A stretch of DNA of 64,000 bases from a virus. The position numbers and the translations under genes are program-made. The stretch covers positions 1 to 64,000 of the IMG/VR virus record IMGVR_UViG_3300033156_000215; one strand, 5' to 3'. Numbering within the stretch: position 1 is the first letter of the stretch; each line of letters starts with the position of its first letter. The notes under the pieces are model-generated. The model made no database searches. It saw only the letters and a list, made by a program, of their open reading frames with translations, and was not told the origin of the DNA. Below, in pieces: positions 63,499 through 64,000 of the stretch.

Positions 63499-64000
63499 GT
63501 GGCAAGAATCGAAGTCATAACCGAGAACAAGAATATTTACAGATTGTATAACGAGAAGGTGGAGAAATATGAACTGAAAGAAGATGGAATATTCAGGACT
63601 AAATATTTTCTGGACGATGTCTTGGTTGACAAAGGTAAAGTTTATGTCAAAGCTGAGATGCAGAAAGTAATAGAACAAAGTTCTGAATGTATTACGGTAG
63701 AAAGCAGTCTACCTAAAACAGTTGCTGAGAAATGCTTAGGTACTTATTATCCAGAATATATTTGTTCTGGAGCTGATTTATTAGTAGTCAGATACGCAGT
63801 AGAAGGAACAAACAGGATAGAACAAAAGAAATTTGCAAAAGTTGAGGATTATGTCGAACCTAGCATAATAACAGAGTTGTGTTTTGATCTAGCTACCAAG
63901 TCTGTTATACATATTCTAGAGAATAGTCCGTTTAGAACAGGGCTGAACGAACTAATAATAAACGAAGATCCGTTTACTGGAGTGAAGGGTAATTCTGGAA
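63499..64000 (+). CDS. Array paralog, long subfamily (partial, cut by window end)
   Basis: GTG at 63499, ten bases after TTGGAG. Open to the last base: 167 complete codons. It reaches INEDPFTGVKGNSG, matching the KPFTGV signature of the preceding genes, so roughly the second half is missing. It could continue at base 1 if the sequence is circular. Confidence 0.75.
   Translation, partial: MARIEVITENKNIYRLYNEKVEKYELKEDGIFRTKYFLDDVLVDKGKVYVKAEMQKVIEQSSECITVESSLPKTVAEKCLGTYYPEYICSGADLLVVRYAVEGTNRIEQKKFAKVEDYVEPSIITELCFDLATKSVIHILENSPFRTGLNELIINEDPFTGVKGNSG

Overview
The window reads as most of the genome of a tailed double-stranded DNA bacteriophage, about 38-40% GC, with a long-tailed (siphovirus-like) plan: terminase, portal, a protease-capsid polyprotein, a major tail protein, a frameshifted tail-assembly chaperone pair, a 1066-residue tape measure and fibre genes. 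There is no sheath, integrase or recognisable lysogeny repressor, and no tRNA or rRNA gene. The host cannot be named. The AGGAG ribosome-binding sites, the family-4 type holin, class II ribonucleotide reductase, ThyX and a DpnA-like methylase fit a Firmicutes-like or other anaerobic bacterium, but this is inference.

Layout. (1) 1-2552, rightward: the end of a paralogous gene array plus a small helical protein. (2) 2553-3300: non-coding, packed with an 18-bp motif in two orientations (left arm CGGATAGTTTATATGACG, right arm CGTCATATAACTTATCCG). (3) 3340-5280, rightward: a compositionally foreign island of four small genes with near-identical leaders. (4) 5543-53801, leftward, one almost unbroken 48-kb block. 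Read in the direction of transcription it holds: an RHH regulator, helicase, Cas4/RecB-like nuclease, putative annealing protein, Sm-like protein, phosphoesterase, holin, putative replication protein, family A DNA polymerase, terminase, portal, a nucleotidyltransferase-ligase fusion, a glycosyltransferase-methyltransferase fusion, protease-capsid, connector and tail genes, fibres, about twenty small accessory genes, C5 methylase, ThyX, lysis enzymes, class II ribonucleotide reductase and an adenine methylase. (5) 53880-54332: one rightward gene. (6) 54333-55155: a second non-coding hub with the same 18-bp arms, terminators, strong promoters and a probable small RNA. (7) 55156-64000, rightward: a MoxR-type AAA+ ATPase, a VWA-metallopeptidase and seven tandem paralogs, the last cut by the window edge.

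Because the first and last genes belong to the same family, the rightward block may be continuous across the window edge in a circular or permuted genome of about 64-65 kb. In that case it would be bounded on both sides by the 18-bp-arm hubs.

Points most worth following: the arm elements (14 sites, 7 per orientation, one pair inside the ligase gene); the AAA+/VWA/paralog operon behind two terminator-like hairpins; probable programmed frameshifts in the tail chaperone and before the DNA polymerase; the ligase fusion in the head module; and several putative small RNAs, one carrying an anti-Shine-Dalgarno sequence.
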